Origin: an uncultured Eggerthellaceae bacterium
Lineage (GTDB): Bacteria; Actinomycetota; Coriobacteriia; Coriobacteriales; Eggerthellaceae
Length of the DNA: 9,697 nt
Reading direction: 5' to 3'
Assembly (NCBI GenBank): GCA_948829205.1
Contig: CAQLOA010000042.1
Location: forward strand, 1-9,697
Positions 1-6,745 of the stretch are shown here, in pieces. The stretch's first letter is position 1. Every line of letters starts with the position of its first letter. The notes under the pieces were generated by a model. It did not search any database and was not told where the DNA came from. It saw only the letters and a program-made list of their open reading frames with translations. Made by a program: the position numbers and the translations under genes.

Positions 1-69
1 GTGCAGGGTTACAAGGCGCGCCGTTCCCGCGAAACGCCTTTCGATGGGCACCCCGTCAGCGCGCGCCAT
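1..69 (-). CDS. N-terminal fragment of an unidentified gene downstream of the hydrogenase
   Basis: An ATG at 69-67 follows the alpha-subunit stop codon after a single base and opens a frame that stays open for 23 codons to the window edge. The peptide begins MARADGVPIERRF and shows no recognisable motif. Tight spacing to the hydrogenase genes suggests co-transcription and translational coupling; no strong ribosome binding site is seen. A maturation endopeptidase often sits here in hydrogenase operons, but the visible residues do not show the expected early hydrophobic strand, and the alpha subunit has no tail to cleave. Identity cannot be decided from this fragment. Confidence 0.45.
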   Translation of the reverse strand, partial: MARADGVPIERRFAGTARLVTLH

Positions 70-70
70 G

Positions 71-1369
71 CTAGTGGACGCTGCAGCTGAGGCACGGGTC
101 GTAGGCGCGGACCAGCTTCTCCACCTCGAGCTGGATGTCTTCCTGGCTCTTGTCCTGCTGGATGAGCAGCTCGGCCAGTATGCGCATGTCGGCCTCGATG
201 TTGGCTATGTTCATCGCGGTGGGCGTGATGATGCTGGCGCGCACCACGCGGCCTTCGCCGTCCAGCTCTATCTTGTGGAACAGCGACCCTCGGGGGGCTT
301 CGGTGAATCCCACGCCCACGCCTGCGCAAGGCTCGAAGGCCACGGGCTCGGAAGAGCCCTCGAACTCGTCGGAAGCCAGGCGCCTGCACAGCTCGGAGCA
401 GCGTACCAGCACGTCCACGAGCTCGACGGCCTGGGCTATGTTGTTGGCGAAGGGGTTGAACTCGTCGGGGCGCAGGCCGGCCTTCGCGGCGGCGAAGCGC
501 GCCTGCTCGGCGAGTTCGGGCCACGAGGCGTTGATGCGCGAGAGGGCGCACGCCATGAAGGGCTTCCCGGTGCGCTTGGCACGGGACAAGAACGCCGCCG
601 AATGGTCGATGGCGTATTCCTCTATCTCGTCGGACATGTCCTGCGCGTCGAAGTCGTAGCCTCCGCGGACGAACCGGGCGACGTCGGAACCGATAACCGG
701 ATAGCGGCCAGGCTCTACCATTGCCAGCATGTCGCCTTCCGTGCTCATTGGAACCGCCCCGAAATCGTCGAACAGGTCGACGCACTCCTTCGAGAACTCG
801 ACCATCGACTCCATCTTGTCGGCAAGCTCGAGGTATTCTTCCTTCGATATCTCGTCGGTGAACCCGCCCACCACCGCGGTGATGGGATGGATGGACCTGC
901 CGCCCACCTTCGTGCACAGCTCGTTGCCCAAAGCCTTCAGGCGCAGAGCGTTCTCGAACAGGGACGGGTTGGTCTCGGCCAGAGGGAACACGCTCTTGTG
1001 CCCAAGGAAGTCGGGGGCTGCGAACACGAACAGGTGCGTGGCGTGGTTCTGCAAAAACGACCCGTACACCAGAAGCTCGCGCAGGGCGCGGGTCCTGTCG
1101 GTGACGGCGACGCCGAAGATCTTCTCCATGGCGAGGATGTCGGTGACGGTGTGGCTGGACGAGCAGATGCCGCAGACGCGCGACGCGATGTAGGGGACCT
1201 CGTAGTAAGGCCTCCCCTTCACCATCGACTCGAACAGGCGCGCAGCCTCAGTGACGCGCATCTCGCACGTCTTGACCTCGCCGCCTTCTATAACAAGATG
1301 AATGTCGCCGTGGCCCTCGATGCGGGCGACGTGGTCGACCTTGATCTCAGTCCTAGACACGCTGCTCAC
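71..1369 (-). CDS. hydA: [NiFe]-hydrogenase large (alpha) subunit, group 3b-like
   Basis: Catalytic subunit of a soluble NAD(P)-linked hydrogenase, binding the NiFe(CN)2CO site that interconverts H2 with protons and electrons. It has 432 residues from a GTG start. The N-terminal motif RVCGIC supplies Cys66 and Cys69; the C-terminal motif DPCLSCSVH supplies Cys426 and Cys429. Between them are the family blocks TEAPRG (about 347-352) and PTAMN (about 374-378). The protein stops exactly at His432, so the usual short C-terminal extension removed by a maturation peptidase is absent. The start overlaps the end of the delta gene by 17 nt, with a GGAATGG sequence just upstream; a second GTG three codons later (1360) is an alternative start. 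The group 3b call rests on the beta-gamma-delta-alpha gene set. The family call is firm; subgroup and cofactor preference are inferred. Confidence 0.95.
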   Translation of the reverse strand: MSSVSRTEIKVDHVARIEGHGDIHLVIEGGEVKTCEMRVTEAARLFESMVKGRPYYEVPYIASRVCGICSSSHTVTDILAMEKIFGVAVTDRTRALRELLVYGSFLQNHATHLFVFAAPDFLGHKSVFPLAETNPSLFENALRLKALGNELCTKVGGRSIHPITAVVGGFTDEISKEEYLELADKMESMVEFSKECVDLFDDFGAVPMSTEGDMLAMVEPGRYPVIGSDVARFVRGGYDFDAQDMSDEIEEYAIDHSAAFLSRAKRTGKPFMACALSRINASWPELAEQARFAAAKAGLRPDEFNPFANNIAQAVELVDVLVRCSELCRRLASDEFEGSSEPVAFEPCAGVGVGFTEAPRGSLFHKIELDGEGRVVRASIITPTAMNIANIEADMRILAELLIQQDKSQEDIQLEVEKLVRAYDPCLSCSVH

Positions 1370-2120
1370 CCATTCCGATCATGTTGAATATCTCAAGCGC
1401 ACTGTCGAAGGCGCGCACGTCTATGTTCGACTTCTCGGCCGCATGCCTCGCCGATTCCACGTTGGCATCGGGGGAAAGGCCCGCGCATCCGTTGCAGGGG
1501 CGCCCGAGGTTCGGGCAGCGCGCCCCGCAGCCCGACCGCGTGACCAGCCCCAAACACAGCGTCTCGCGCCCGAAGAAGCACCCGCGCTCGTTGCGCTTGC
1601 ATTCGCCGCACAGCGTCGACGAATGCCTGTAGACGTTCGAACCGTAAAGCGCGTTTTGCAGCGTCTTGACGAAATCCATGGGGTCGATCGGGCAACACGG
1701 AACCTCGTAGTCGACCTCCACCACGTCGTGTACGGCCTGCGGGACGAACGCGATGTCCTCGACGAGCGCAGGCACGTGCTCGCCGTAGACCTCGTGCTGC
1801 CTCCCGTCGTAGGCGCGCGACGCGATGCCGGGGATGCCGGCCGTGTTGGCGCATGCTCCAATGGTCATGACGACTCCCGCACGGCTGCGAAGGTCTTCGA
1901 CCGTGCGCTTGGCCTCCTCGGTGGTGACCGCTCCCTCGATCACGGCGACGTCTATGTCTTCGGGCATGGGGTCGCTGGACGTCAGCTGCCAATAGCGCAT
2001 GTCTATCTGGCCGAGCACGTCCATGAGGTGCTTCTCGACGTTGGTGATGTTGATCTGGCACCCGAAGCAGCTGGCAAGCCCCACCAGGACCACCCGCGGT
2101 ATGTTCGCCGTATCCGTCAC
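1353..2120 (-). CDS. hydD: [NiFe]-hydrogenase small (delta) subunit
   Basis: Electron-transfer subunit that pairs with alpha and carries three Fe-S clusters. From the GTG at 2120 it has 255 residues. The proximal-cluster ligands are visible as CFGC (Cys18, Cys21), GAC (Cys90) and CCP (Cys143). The C-terminal half is cysteine-rich: CGEC (171, 174), 181, 189, 198, 202, 209 and 212, in an arrangement (CLG.VTR.GC.A.CP) typical of group 3b/3d small subunits. There is no Tat signal peptide, so it is cytoplasmic. The GTG at 2120 is preferred over a TTG at 2138 because an AGAGG box lies six bases before it and the conserved region begins soon after. Its 3' end overlaps alpha, but a 158-bp gap separates it from gamma upstream. 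Confidence 0.94.
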   Translation of the reverse strand: MTDTANIPRVVLVGLASCFGCQINITNVEKHLMDVLGQIDMRYWQLTSSDPMPEDIDVAVIEGAVTTEEAKRTVEDLRSRAGVVMTIGACANTAGIPGIASRAYDGRQHEVYGEHVPALVEDIAFVPQAVHDVVEVDYEVPCCPIDPMDFVKTLQNALYGSNVYRHSSTLCGECKRNERGCFFGRETLCLGLVTRSGCGARCPNLGRPCNGCAGLSPDANVESARHAAEKSNIDVRAFDSALEIFNMIGMGEQRV

Positions 2121-2278
2121 TTCCCACCTCTTCCGCAAGAATCTCTTTTTTTAAATCTCAACGTACCAGCTTTCACAGTGCGCACAATTGGCGTGAAAGC
2201 GCGCGGAAGTTGGCTTCATCCAACGACCAAGGCGCGCTTGGAGCGCCAAATGTGTGCGCTGTGGAAGCTGCCCTTCCA
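2121..2278 (-). other. Structured spacer inside the hydrogenase operon
   Basis: This is the only sizeable gap in the operon. It contains three consecutive inverted repeats: GCTTTCAC at 2169-2176 with GTGAAAGC at 2193-2200 (perfect 8 bp, whose loop includes the palindrome GTGCGCAC), GTTGG/CCAAC at 2209-2213 and 2220-2224, and a stem within 2231-2247 (GGCGCT/AGCGCC type with one bulge on the minus strand). An A/T-rich stretch with seven T on the plus strand (2145-2151) lies next to the delta ribosome binding site. On the transcribed strand that tract reads as A, so this is not an ordinary terminator for the operon. An RNA processing or translation-tuning role is possible but inferred. Confidence 0.5.
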
Positions 2279-2279
2279 T
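2151..2279 (-). CDS. Possible 42-residue small protein coupled to the gamma stop codon
   Basis: An ATG at 2279-2277 overlaps the gamma stop codon as TAATG, the classic stop-start coupling arrangement, and opens 42 codons ending at TAA 2153-2151, about 30 bases before the delta start. The peptide is basic at its N-terminal half and contains a CxxC pair (NCAHC) near the C-terminus, followed by ESWYVEI. A nested ATG at 2219 would give a 22-residue version. Against it: third codon positions are only about half G/C while neighbouring genes are strongly G/C-ending, no good ribosome binding site precedes it, and hairpins run through it. It matches no family known to me and may simply be a spacer. 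Confidence 0.22.
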   Translation of the reverse strand: MEGQLPQRTHLALQARLGRWMKPTSARFHANCAHCESWYVEI

Positions 2280-3181
2280 TACATGGAGCCCTGAATGTTC
2301 TTCGCTTCCCAATAGTTGAACACCGGACCATCGATACAGCAGTACTGGTGCCCGATCTGGCAGTGCCCGCACTTCCCCATGCCGCACTTCATGTGACGCT
2401 CGAAGCTCATGTATATGTGGTCGTAGCTGATGCCCTTCTTGCGCATCTCCTCGACCACGAACCTGTACATGACGGGAGGCCCGCACACCGCCCCGTAGGT
2501 GTTGCCCGCGTCGACCTCCAAGTGGGCGAAAGGCGCGGTCACAAGCCCCACCTCGCCGTCCCACGTGTCGTCGGGGTTGTCGACGGTGAGGTACAGGTCG
2601 AAGTCTTGGCGGTGGCGCCACATCTCGAACTGGTCGCGGAACATGACCTCGCCGGGGTTCTTGGAGCCGTAGATTATCGTGACGTTGTCGAACTCGGAGC
2701 GCTCGTCGTGGATGTTGTTGATCAGCGAGCGCAGCGGCGCGATGCCAAGGCCGCCTGCAACCAGGAGAATGTCGTGGCCCTTCATCTCCTCGAACGGGAA
2801 GGGGTTCCCGTACGGGCCGCGGATTCCCACGACGTCGCCGCACTGCATCTCGTGCAACCGCTGCGTGAACTCGCCGGCGCGGCGGACGCAAAGCTCGATG
2901 AATCCGCCCTTCGAAGGCGAGCTCGATATGGATATGGGCGCCTCGCCCACGCCGAAGATGGACACCTCGACGAACTGGCCGGGCTCGTGGTGGAACGCCG
3001 ACCTTATGCGCTCGTCCACGAACCGGAACTCGAACAGCTTCTCAGTCTCGGTAAGCTGCGTGATGGACGTTATGCGGGCAGGCCAGGGACGGTAGGGGTT
3101 CGCCCTCATCATTTCCGCGCCGGACAGCGCGATGCTGGCGCTTTCGAGCGGGTTGACCTTCACGCAGGTGCTATTCGGCAT
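2279..3181 (-). CDS. hydG: Hydrogenase gamma subunit: FAD/NAD(P)-binding, 2Fe-2S oxidoreductase
   Basis: Diaphorase-like subunit that passes electrons between the hydrogenase Fe-S chain and NAD(P)(H). It has 300 residues. After an N-terminal segment comes a ferredoxin-reductase beta-barrel (about 30-130) with the flavin-binding stretch EAPISIS (80-86), then a nucleotide-binding domain with VAGGLGIAP (141-149) and CGPPVM (233-238). The C-terminus holds a 2Fe-2S site of PyrK/AsrB type with Cys266, Cys271, Cys274 and Cys282 before IDGPVF. The ATG at 3181 lies inside the end of beta (11-nt overlap) and is preceded by AAGGGGG about seven bases upstream. An anaerobic sulfite reductase subunit B has the same architecture, but the adjoining delta and alpha genes decide for hydrogenase. 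NADP versus NAD preference cannot be read with confidence. Confidence 0.93.
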   Translation of the reverse strand: MPNSTCVKVNPLESASIALSGAEMMRANPYRPWPARITSITQLTETEKLFEFRFVDERIRSAFHHEPGQFVEVSIFGVGEAPISISSSPSKGGFIELCVRRAGEFTQRLHEMQCGDVVGIRGPYGNPFPFEEMKGHDILLVAGGLGIAPLRSLINNIHDERSEFDNVTIIYGSKNPGEVMFRDQFEMWRHRQDFDLYLTVDNPDDTWDGEVGLVTAPFAHLEVDAGNTYGAVCGPPVMYRFVVEEMRKKGISYDHIYMSFERHMKCGMGKCGHCQIGHQYCCIDGPVFNYWEAKNIQGSM

Positions 3182-4214
3182 CGTCGGCCCCCTTCTTCTC
3201 GAAGAACCTGAGCACCTCGATCGGGGATATGTCGGCCTTGCAGGCGCGCACGCAGCGCCCGCAACCGACGCAGAGATACCTTCCGTGCTGCGAGTTGAAC
3301 CCGTTCAGCTTGTGATACATGCGGTGCCGCACGCGCTCCTTGGTGCTGCTGCGGAAGTTGTGCCCCCCGGTGACCAGAGCGAACTGCGGCGACGTGCAGG
3401 CGTCCCAAACGCGGTCGCGGCGCCCGGTGGCACCCGACGGGTCGAGCACGTCGACGATGTCGAAGCAGTAGCAGGTGGGGCACACCGACGAGCAAGCGGT
3501 GCACGAAAGGCATCGGCCTCCCAGCTCGTCCCAGAACTCGTCGGAATGGAACGCGTCCATGAGCATGGGGATCTCCTGGATGTGCGGGATGCCCTCGTCG
3601 AAGGCCTCCTGCCTGGCCCGCGTTGCCTTGCGGAAGGAGCTTCGGTCCTCGTCGTCGGCCTCGCGCGGGTCGCACGCCGCCTCCAGTATGTTAGCGGCCT
3701 CGACGCTTCCGATGGAAACGAAGTACCTGTCGCCGATGTCTGTGAGGAAGAGGTCGTACCCGCTTCTCACCTCGTCCGATTCCAGCAGGTGGCAAAAGCA
3801 CGTCGACGTGGGCGAGCAGCTGATGCCCACTATCATGGTGGCCTTGCGGTGCGCGTCGTAGTAGGGGTCGGGATAGCGCGAGTCGTCGAACACGAGGTTC
3901 AGGTTGTTCAGCGCGTTGATGTCGCACGCGTGGGCACCGAACAGCACGCGGGGCTTGACGGACATCTCGTAGGGCTCGATTCCGTCTCCTCCCCCGCCGG
4001 TGTTGAATTCGAACAGGGTCTCCTTCGGGGGAAGGTAGTACTTCTTAAGCGAAGTGAGCGTCGTGGGATAGTCCAAGACTATCTCGTCGAACGAGGCTAT
4101 GGGTTCGAAGGCGAAGCTCTTGCCCTTCGCGACCGGGGCGACAACCTCGTAGTCCTTCATGAAGGCCTCGATAAGAGCCGGCAGTTCGTCGGCATTGATC
4201 ACTCGATAAAGCAA
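3171..4214 (-). CDS. hydB: Hydrogenase beta subunit: 4Fe-4S protein (sulfhydrogenase beta / AsrA-like)
   Basis: Electron-transfer subunit linking delta to gamma. It is 347 residues from a TTG start at 4214. That start is chosen because AAGGGGG lies six bases upstream and the conserved sequence begins directly with LYRVINADEL; longer frames upstream would run into ndk. The N-terminal two-thirds shows the family signatures HACDINAL (95-102) and CSPTSTCFCHLLES (133-146). Two ferredoxin-type motifs follow: Cys235-x2-Cys238-x2-Cys241-x3-Cys245 with additional Cys248 and Cys250, then Cys315-x2-Cys318-x2-Cys321-x3-Cys325. First gene of the operon; it overlaps gamma by 11 nt. AsrA of anaerobic sulfite reductase is a close relative, but the context is hydrogenase. 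Confidence 0.92.
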   Translation of the reverse strand: MLYRVINADELPALIEAFMKDYEVVAPVAKGKSFAFEPIASFDEIVLDYPTTLTSLKKYYLPPKETLFEFNTGGGGDGIEPYEMSVKPRVLFGAHACDINALNNLNLVFDDSRYPDPYYDAHRKATMIVGISCSPTSTCFCHLLESDEVRSGYDLFLTDIGDRYFVSIGSVEAANILEAACDPREADDEDRSSFRKATRARQEAFDEGIPHIQEIPMLMDAFHSDEFWDELGGRCLSCTACSSVCPTCYCFDIVDVLDPSGATGRRDRVWDACTSPQFALVTGGHNFRSSTKERVRHRMYHKLNGFNSQHGRYLCVGCGRCVRACKADISPIEVLRFFEKKGADDAE

Positions 4215-4229
4215 ACGCCCACCCCCTTG

Positions 4230-4245
4230 ACAATGACTACATTGT
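4230..4245. promoter_or_regulatory. Perfect inverted repeat, candidate operator of the hydrogenase operon
   Basis: ACAATG (4230-4235), four bases ACTA, then CATTGT (4240-4245) form a perfect 6+4+6 palindrome 15 bases upstream of the beta start codon. The right arm overlaps the candidate -10 box, so a bound protein would block initiation. It is not a match to the usual CRP or FNR consensus. Operator function is inferred from symmetry and position only. Confidence 0.5.
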
Positions 4246-4246
4246 A
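4241..4246 (-). promoter_or_regulatory. Candidate -10 box of the hydrogenase promoter
   Basis: On the minus strand TACAAT (within TATACAAT) matches the sigma-70 -10 consensus at five of six positions. It lies 26 bases before the TTG start of beta. No good -35 hexamer is found 16-18 bases upstream, which is compatible with a regulated or alternative-sigma promoter, or with a weak read. Confidence 0.45.
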
Positions 4247-4296
4247 TAGGGGATGGGCGCCTTCCGCACCATGAATACCGCCAAGCGGCTTCTTTC

Positions 4297-4701
4297 CTAT
4301 GAGAAGAAAATGCCGATCTCGCGCTCGGCCGACTCGGGCGAGTCGGAGCCGTGTATGACGTTCTCGTCCATGATGAGCCCGAAGTCGCCGCGGATGGTGC
4401 CCGGGGCTGCTTCAAGCGGGTTGGTAGCGCCCATCAGCGAGCGGCACTTCTTGACGGCGTCCTCGCCGGACACGACCATCTTCACGACTGGACCCGAGGT
4501 TATGTACGCGATAAGCCCGTCGTAGAACGGCTTGCCCTCGTGCTCGGCGTAGTTGGCCTTGGCCTGCTCGGACGTCACCATGCCGAGCTCCATGCGCTCG
4601 ATTGCGAGGCCGGCGCGCTCGAAGCGGTTGACTATCTCGCCGACATGCTTGTTGCGCACGCCGTCGGGCTTGATCATGGTGTAGGTCTGCTGGATTGCCA
4701 T
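4297..4701 (-). CDS. ndk: Nucleoside diphosphate kinase
   Basis: Transfers the gamma-phosphate of ATP to nucleoside diphosphates through a phospho-histidine, balancing NTP and dNTP pools in the cytoplasm. The 134 residues are the compact bacterial length. Visible signatures are YTMIKPDG with Lys11, the block RSLMGATNP (87-95), TIRGD with Arg104, and the active-site motif NVIHGSDSPESAEREI with catalytic His117. The ATG at 4701 is preceded by GAAAGGAAG. Only 16 bases separate it from the TPR gene upstream, so it is probably the last gene of the cyclophilin-TPR-ndk unit. An 82-base gap separates it from the hydrogenase start; no convincing intrinsic terminator is seen there, only a small CCGC/GCGG hairpin without a T run. 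Confidence 0.97.
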   Translation of the reverse strand: MAIQQTYTMIKPDGVRNKHVGEIVNRFERAGLAIERMELGMVTSEQAKANYAEHEGKPFYDGLIAYITSGPVVKMVVSGEDAVKKCRSLMGATNPLEAAPGTIRGDFGLIMDENVIHGSDSPESAEREIGIFFS

Positions 4702-4717
4702 GTCTTGCTTCCTTTCA

Positions 4718-6073
4718 CTATTGGTTCTGGCTCGGGAAGTAGAGGTCCACTCCCGATATCTTCCATCCGATGAAGTCGCGCACGAGCGTGACCTTGTACA
4801 TCACCTGGCCGCCCTTGCCTGTGTCGGCGGTGACGTATGCCACCGAGTCGGTGGGGATGGTGTTCATGCCGCTGATCTCGATCGCGGAGTCCTGCACCAG
4901 CGGGGCGACCATGGAGGCCTTGCTCTCGTCGGAGAGCCCGCTGGCGAACACTTCGTCGCCCACGTTCTTCGGGTCGTTGAAGAGCTGCTGCACGACGGTT
5001 TCCTGCGAGGGGAATCCGAGGCCCTGCATGTACCCGAACACGGCCGCGGCCATGGCCAGGATGATCAGCACGATTATGACGACGAGCACCTTCAGCCCGA
5101 CGTTGCGGTTGCGGCGGTCCTTCTTGGCCATGTTGCGCGACAGCTGCTCGAGCTGCGCGTCGGTGGTCTCGAAGAACGACGTGCCGGTGCCGTCGTAGGC
5201 GTCGGCGTAGCCGGGGAAGTCGGTGCGGTCCTGAAGCTCCTCGTCGTAGAAGAACGGCTGCGTGGCGTCGGCGCCGGCTGCGCCATAGGCGCCGTCGACC
5301 GGGACGTCGAGCCCCGACATGTCTGCGGCGGCCTGAAGCGCCTCGGCGGCAGAGGCCATCTTCTGCACCTCGGAAAGCGCATGCTGGTAGTCGACGCTGG
5401 CCGAGTCGGACAGCACGTAGGTGGCGTCGGCCGTGGCGCGGCCGAAGGCGTCGACGGCCTCCTGCATCTGGCCGTTGGCGACGTAGGCCTGCCCCATGCT
5501 GGCGTTCACGCGGTTGCGCGTGTCGGGCGTCATGTCGAACTGCAGGGCGCTTTCGTAGGACAGGATGGCGTCCTGGGGCCTGTCGAGCGACATGAAGCAG
5601 ATGCCCAGGTTGAGCAGGGCCTTCGAGGGGTCGGGGTTCGACTCGTCAAGGGCGGCCTCGCGGAACGCGACGCCGGCCTCGGCGGACTTCCCCATCTTAA
5701 GCTCGGCGTTCCCAAGGCCCATGTAGGCCTTGTAGGGAGCGTCGTAGGACTCGTCGTCGATGGCGGCCTGGAAGTGGTCGGCCGCGTTGGCGTAGTCGCG
5801 CAGCGACGCGTAGGCCATGCCTATGTTGTTCTGCAGCGACCCCCGGGCGTCGTACGCCTGGTCGGAAAGCGCCTGCGTGTACGCCTGTATGGCCTCGTTG
5901 TGGTTCTTGAGCTTCACGAGACAGTTGCCGATGCGGTGGTAGATCAGCCCGACCTCTCCCATGGAGAAAGGCACCGTGTTGTCCTGCAGGCATGCGGTGT
6001 ACGTGCGCAGGGCCCCCCGGTAGTCCTTGTTCTTGTAACGGACGGTGGCCTGGTCGAACAGTGTGGTGTTCAC
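4718..6073 (-). CDS. Membrane-anchored tetratricopeptide-repeat protein
   Basis: A 451-residue protein of unknown specific role. Residues 1-250 are an array of TPR helices (examples: YRGALRTYTACLQ, NEAIQAYTQALSD, QNNIGMAYASLRDYANAADHFQAAI, NLGICFMSLDRPQDAILSYESAL), a protein-protein interaction scaffold. A low-complexity Ala/Gly/Asp-rich linker covers about 250-310, then a basic stretch KKDRRNRN precedes one membrane helix at about 326-349. The roughly 100-residue C-terminal domain should lie outside the cell because the positive charges precede the helix (N-in). The GTG start at 6073 follows GGGGAGC at good spacing. It lies 69 bases after the cyclophilin and 16 bases before ndk. I do not recognise an orthologue with a known function. 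Confidence 0.85.
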   Translation of the reverse strand: MNTTLFDQATVRYKNKDYRGALRTYTACLQDNTVPFSMGEVGLIYHRIGNCLVKLKNHNEAIQAYTQALSDQAYDARGSLQNNIGMAYASLRDYANAADHFQAAIDDESYDAPYKAYMGLGNAELKMGKSAEAGVAFREAALDESNPDPSKALLNLGICFMSLDRPQDAILSYESALQFDMTPDTRNRVNASMGQAYVANGQMQEAVDAFGRATADATYVLSDSASVDYQHALSEVQKMASAAEALQAAADMSGLDVPVDGAYGAAGADATQPFFYDEELQDRTDFPGYADAYDGTGTSFFETTDAQLEQLSRNMAKKDRRNRNVGLKVLVVIIVLIILAMAAAVFGYMQGLGFPSQETVVQQLFNDPKNVGDEVFASGLSDESKASMVAPLVQDSAIEISGMNTIPTDSVAYVTADTGKGGQVMYKVTLVRDFIGWKISGVDLYFPSQNQ

Positions 6074-6142
6074 TTTTGCTCCCCGCTTCCGGCAGCGGAA
6101 TTTATCGAAGTCGACGTCATGCGGTACGGCGGCACGCGGGCC

Positions 6143-6667
6143 TTAGGCCTGGTTCTCGATGGTGACGGACTCGATGACGTCGCCCTGGCGCAGCTGGCCT
6201 ATGACGTCCATGCCCTCGATGGTGTCGCCGAACACGGTGTAGCCGCTGTCGAGCATGGGCTGGGCGCCCAGGCAGAAGTAGAACTGCGAGCCCGCCGAAT
6301 TGGGGTTCTGCGAGCGGGCCATGGCCAGCGAGCCGTCCTTGTGCTTGTTGTTGGGGTTGGTGGTGTATTCCTCGTGGATGGAGTAGCCGGGGTTGCCGGT
6401 GCCGAACCCGGCGCCGGGCATTCCCTTCGCGACCTCCTCGGAGGAGTAGTTGCGCGTGTTGGGGCATCCGCCCTGGATCACGAAGTCGGGGACGTAGCGA
6501 TGGAACTTCAGGCCGTCGTAGAAGCCCTTGTTCGCCAGCTCGACGAAGTTGCCCACGTGGATGGGGGCGTCCTTGCCGGCGAGCTGCACGCGGATGGTGC
6601 CCTTGGAGGTCTCGATCACGGCGATTTCCTCGCCGGTGGGCTGGTACTCGGGAGTGTAGAGGGCCAT
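6143..6667 (-). CDS. Cyclophilin-type peptidyl-prolyl cis-trans isomerase
   Basis: Catalyses cis-trans isomerisation of peptide bonds before proline, assisting protein folding. It has 174 residues and no signal peptide, so it is probably cytoplasmic. The active-site blocks are FHRYVPDFVIQGG (55-67, catalytic Arg57 and Gln65), GSLAMAR (112-118), and AGSQFYF (125-131). The position equivalent to the cyclosporin-contacting Trp of human CypA is Met138 (PMLD), as in many bacterial cyclophilins. The ATG at 6667 is preceded by GAAGGAAAC. It is the first gene after a clear promoter and is followed 69 bases later by the TPR gene. Confidence 0.95.
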   Translation of the reverse strand: MALYTPEYQPTGEEIAVIETSKGTIRVQLAGKDAPIHVGNFVELANKGFYDGLKFHRYVPDFVIQGGCPNTRNYSSEEVAKGMPGAGFGTGNPGYSIHEEYTTNPNNKHKDGSLAMARSQNPNSAGSQFYFCLGAQPMLDSGYTVFGDTIEGMDVIGQLRQGDVIESVTIENQA

Positions 6668-6716
6668 TTGGTTTCCTTCCTCGCCTTTCAGGCGCGAATG
6701 CGCATATACACTTGGG

Positions 6717-6745
6717 ATTCTATCAGAACATCAGACGCGTGCCAA
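6717..6745 (-). promoter_or_regulatory. Sigma-70-type promoter of the cyclophilin-TPR-ndk unit
   Basis: On the minus strand TTGGCA (6745-6740) and TAGAAT (6722-6717) are separated by exactly 17 bases, and a TG sits one base before the -10 box (extended -10). The -35 hexamer falls in the final codons of the methyltransferase gene. Initiation would be near 6710, giving a leader of roughly 43 bases. Confidence 0.65.

Noticed and set aside
44..1387. A 447-codon plus-strand frame opposite the hydrogenase large subunit, and similar long frames opposite gamma and beta.
   Set aside because: They are shadows of the hydrogenase genes, whose metal-binding motifs settle which strand is coding.
2279..4214. 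Beta and gamma as anaerobic sulfite reductase AsrA and AsrB.
   Set aside because: The architectures are alike, but no AsrC-type sirohaem subunit follows; instead delta and alpha are unmistakable [NiFe]-hydrogenase subunits in the same operon.
4227..4250. Plus-strand TTGACA (4227-4232) with TATAGG (4245-4250), resembling a promoter.
   Set aside because: The spacer is only 12 bases and no plus-strand gene follows; TTGACA here is partly the arm of the palindrome.
4252..4296. Small stems between ndk and the hydrogenase (CCGC/GCGG and ATGG-GCG/CGC-CCAT with a bulge) as the ndk terminator.
   Set aside because: Stems are short and no T run follows either on the minus strand.
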